Positions 5,214 to 5,490 of a stretch of DNA of 5,490 nt are shown here, in pieces (position 1 is the stretch's first letter; every line of letters begins with the position of its first letter). A model generated the notes under the pieces. It was not told the DNA's origin, made no database searches, and saw nothing but the letters and a program-made list of their open reading frames with translations. Source of the DNA: Saprospiraceae bacterium (GTDB taxonomy: Bacteria > Bacteroidota > Bacteroidia > Chitinophagales > Saprospiraceae); NCBI GenBank assembly GCA_007134625.1, contig SLKL01000421.1, positions 1 to 5,490 of the forward strand, read 5' to 3'. The translations under genes and the position numbers were made by a program.

Positions 5214-5490
5214 CTAAGGTCTAGCTTGATCAATGGACAGGTCTTTCTCAGGCTCCAGCGCCTCTCTCAACACCTGCTGCAAAAGCAACTCATTTTCCTG
5301 CTGACTTGCTTTGATACTCGCCTCCAATTCATCGCAATACGCCATCAACTCATCCAACTTGGCGACAATACGTTTTTGTTCGGAAAGTGGAGGGAGAGGG
5401 ATTAATAAGGAATTAAGAATACCAAGATTAATATTTTTTTGCGCAGTAGCTGGAGCATATTTTTCAATCTCATCTCTTGCATCAATTAAA
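5214..5490 (-). CDS. hsdS: HsdS, type I restriction-modification specificity subunit, C-terminal end (partial)
   Basis: The frame is open from the right edge to the TAG at 5214-5216, giving 91 residues plus a partial codon at 5490. The segment NLGILNSLLIPLPPLSEQKR followed by IVAKLDELMAYCDELEASIK is the highly conserved distal repeat of HsdS: the PLPPLSEQ turn after a target-recognition domain, then the long coiled-coil helix, heptad-like to about residue 78. HsdS sets the bipartite DNA target of the type I enzyme and holds HsdM and HsdR together. Both target-recognition domains lie outside the window, so specificity cannot be read. It is transcribed toward the RT and nuclease genes, making this the edge of a defence locus. 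The ending EPEKDLSIDQARP is a variable tail; nothing suggests truncation at the C-terminus. Confidence 0.9.
   Translation of the reverse strand, partial: LIDARDEIEKYAPATAQKNINLGILNSLLIPLPPLSEQKRIVAKLDELMAYCDELEASIKASQQENELLLQQVLREALEPEKDLSIDQARP

Noticed and set aside
5175..5405. 76-codon plus-strand open frame
   Set aside because: It lies antisense to the clearly recognisable HsdS C-terminus; it is a shadow of that gene.

Overview
The window looks like part of a Bacteroidota chromosome. Three things point there: a type IX secretion (Por) C-terminal sorting domain at the left end, start codons preceded by A-rich sequence with no Shine-Dalgarno motif, and a TAnnTTTG-type promoter element. The species cannot be named from the sequence.

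Layout. From 3 to 647 (+) is the C-terminal part of a surface or secreted protein with a cohesin-like beta domain and a T9SS sorting domain. It converges on a YpdA-family FAD/NAD(P)H oxidoreductase (952-1929, -) across a 304-base gap holding an imperfect hairpin. After a junction region (1930-2068) come two minus-strand accessory genes, each inside what looks like its own integron-type gene cassette. These are a DUF1016/YhcG-type PD-(D/E)XK nuclease (2272-3255) and a 525-residue reverse transcriptase of the defence-associated (UG/Abi-like) kind (3401-4978). At the right edge (5214-5490, -) is the C-terminal 91 residues of a type I restriction-modification specificity subunit, HsdS.

The most notable signal is the architecture of the two cassettes (2071-3334 and 3335-5003). 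In each, the first 14-15 bases read from a G|TT boundary are complementary to a segment at or just after the gene's own stop codon. That is the relation expected between R' and R'' of one attC site once a cassette is excised as a circle. Inside each R'' lies a long GC-rich stem. The RT-cassette stem has 17 pairs with three single-base bulges, all on one strand. The nuclease-cassette stem has 20 positions and closes a 138-nt loop. Both sites have the same asymmetric internal loop, A or AA on one side and AAAAC or AGAAAC on the other. No integrase gene is in the window, so these would be integrase-less attC-type cassettes, or a Bacteroidota relative of them.

Functionally, the right two thirds read as a small defence island: type I R-M, reverse transcriptase, PD-(D/E)XK nuclease. 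All are transcribed leftward, and the two middle genes were apparently delivered as mobile cassettes between hsdS and the ypdA-like gene. The antiphage role and the cassette mechanism are inferences from family membership and sequence structure.
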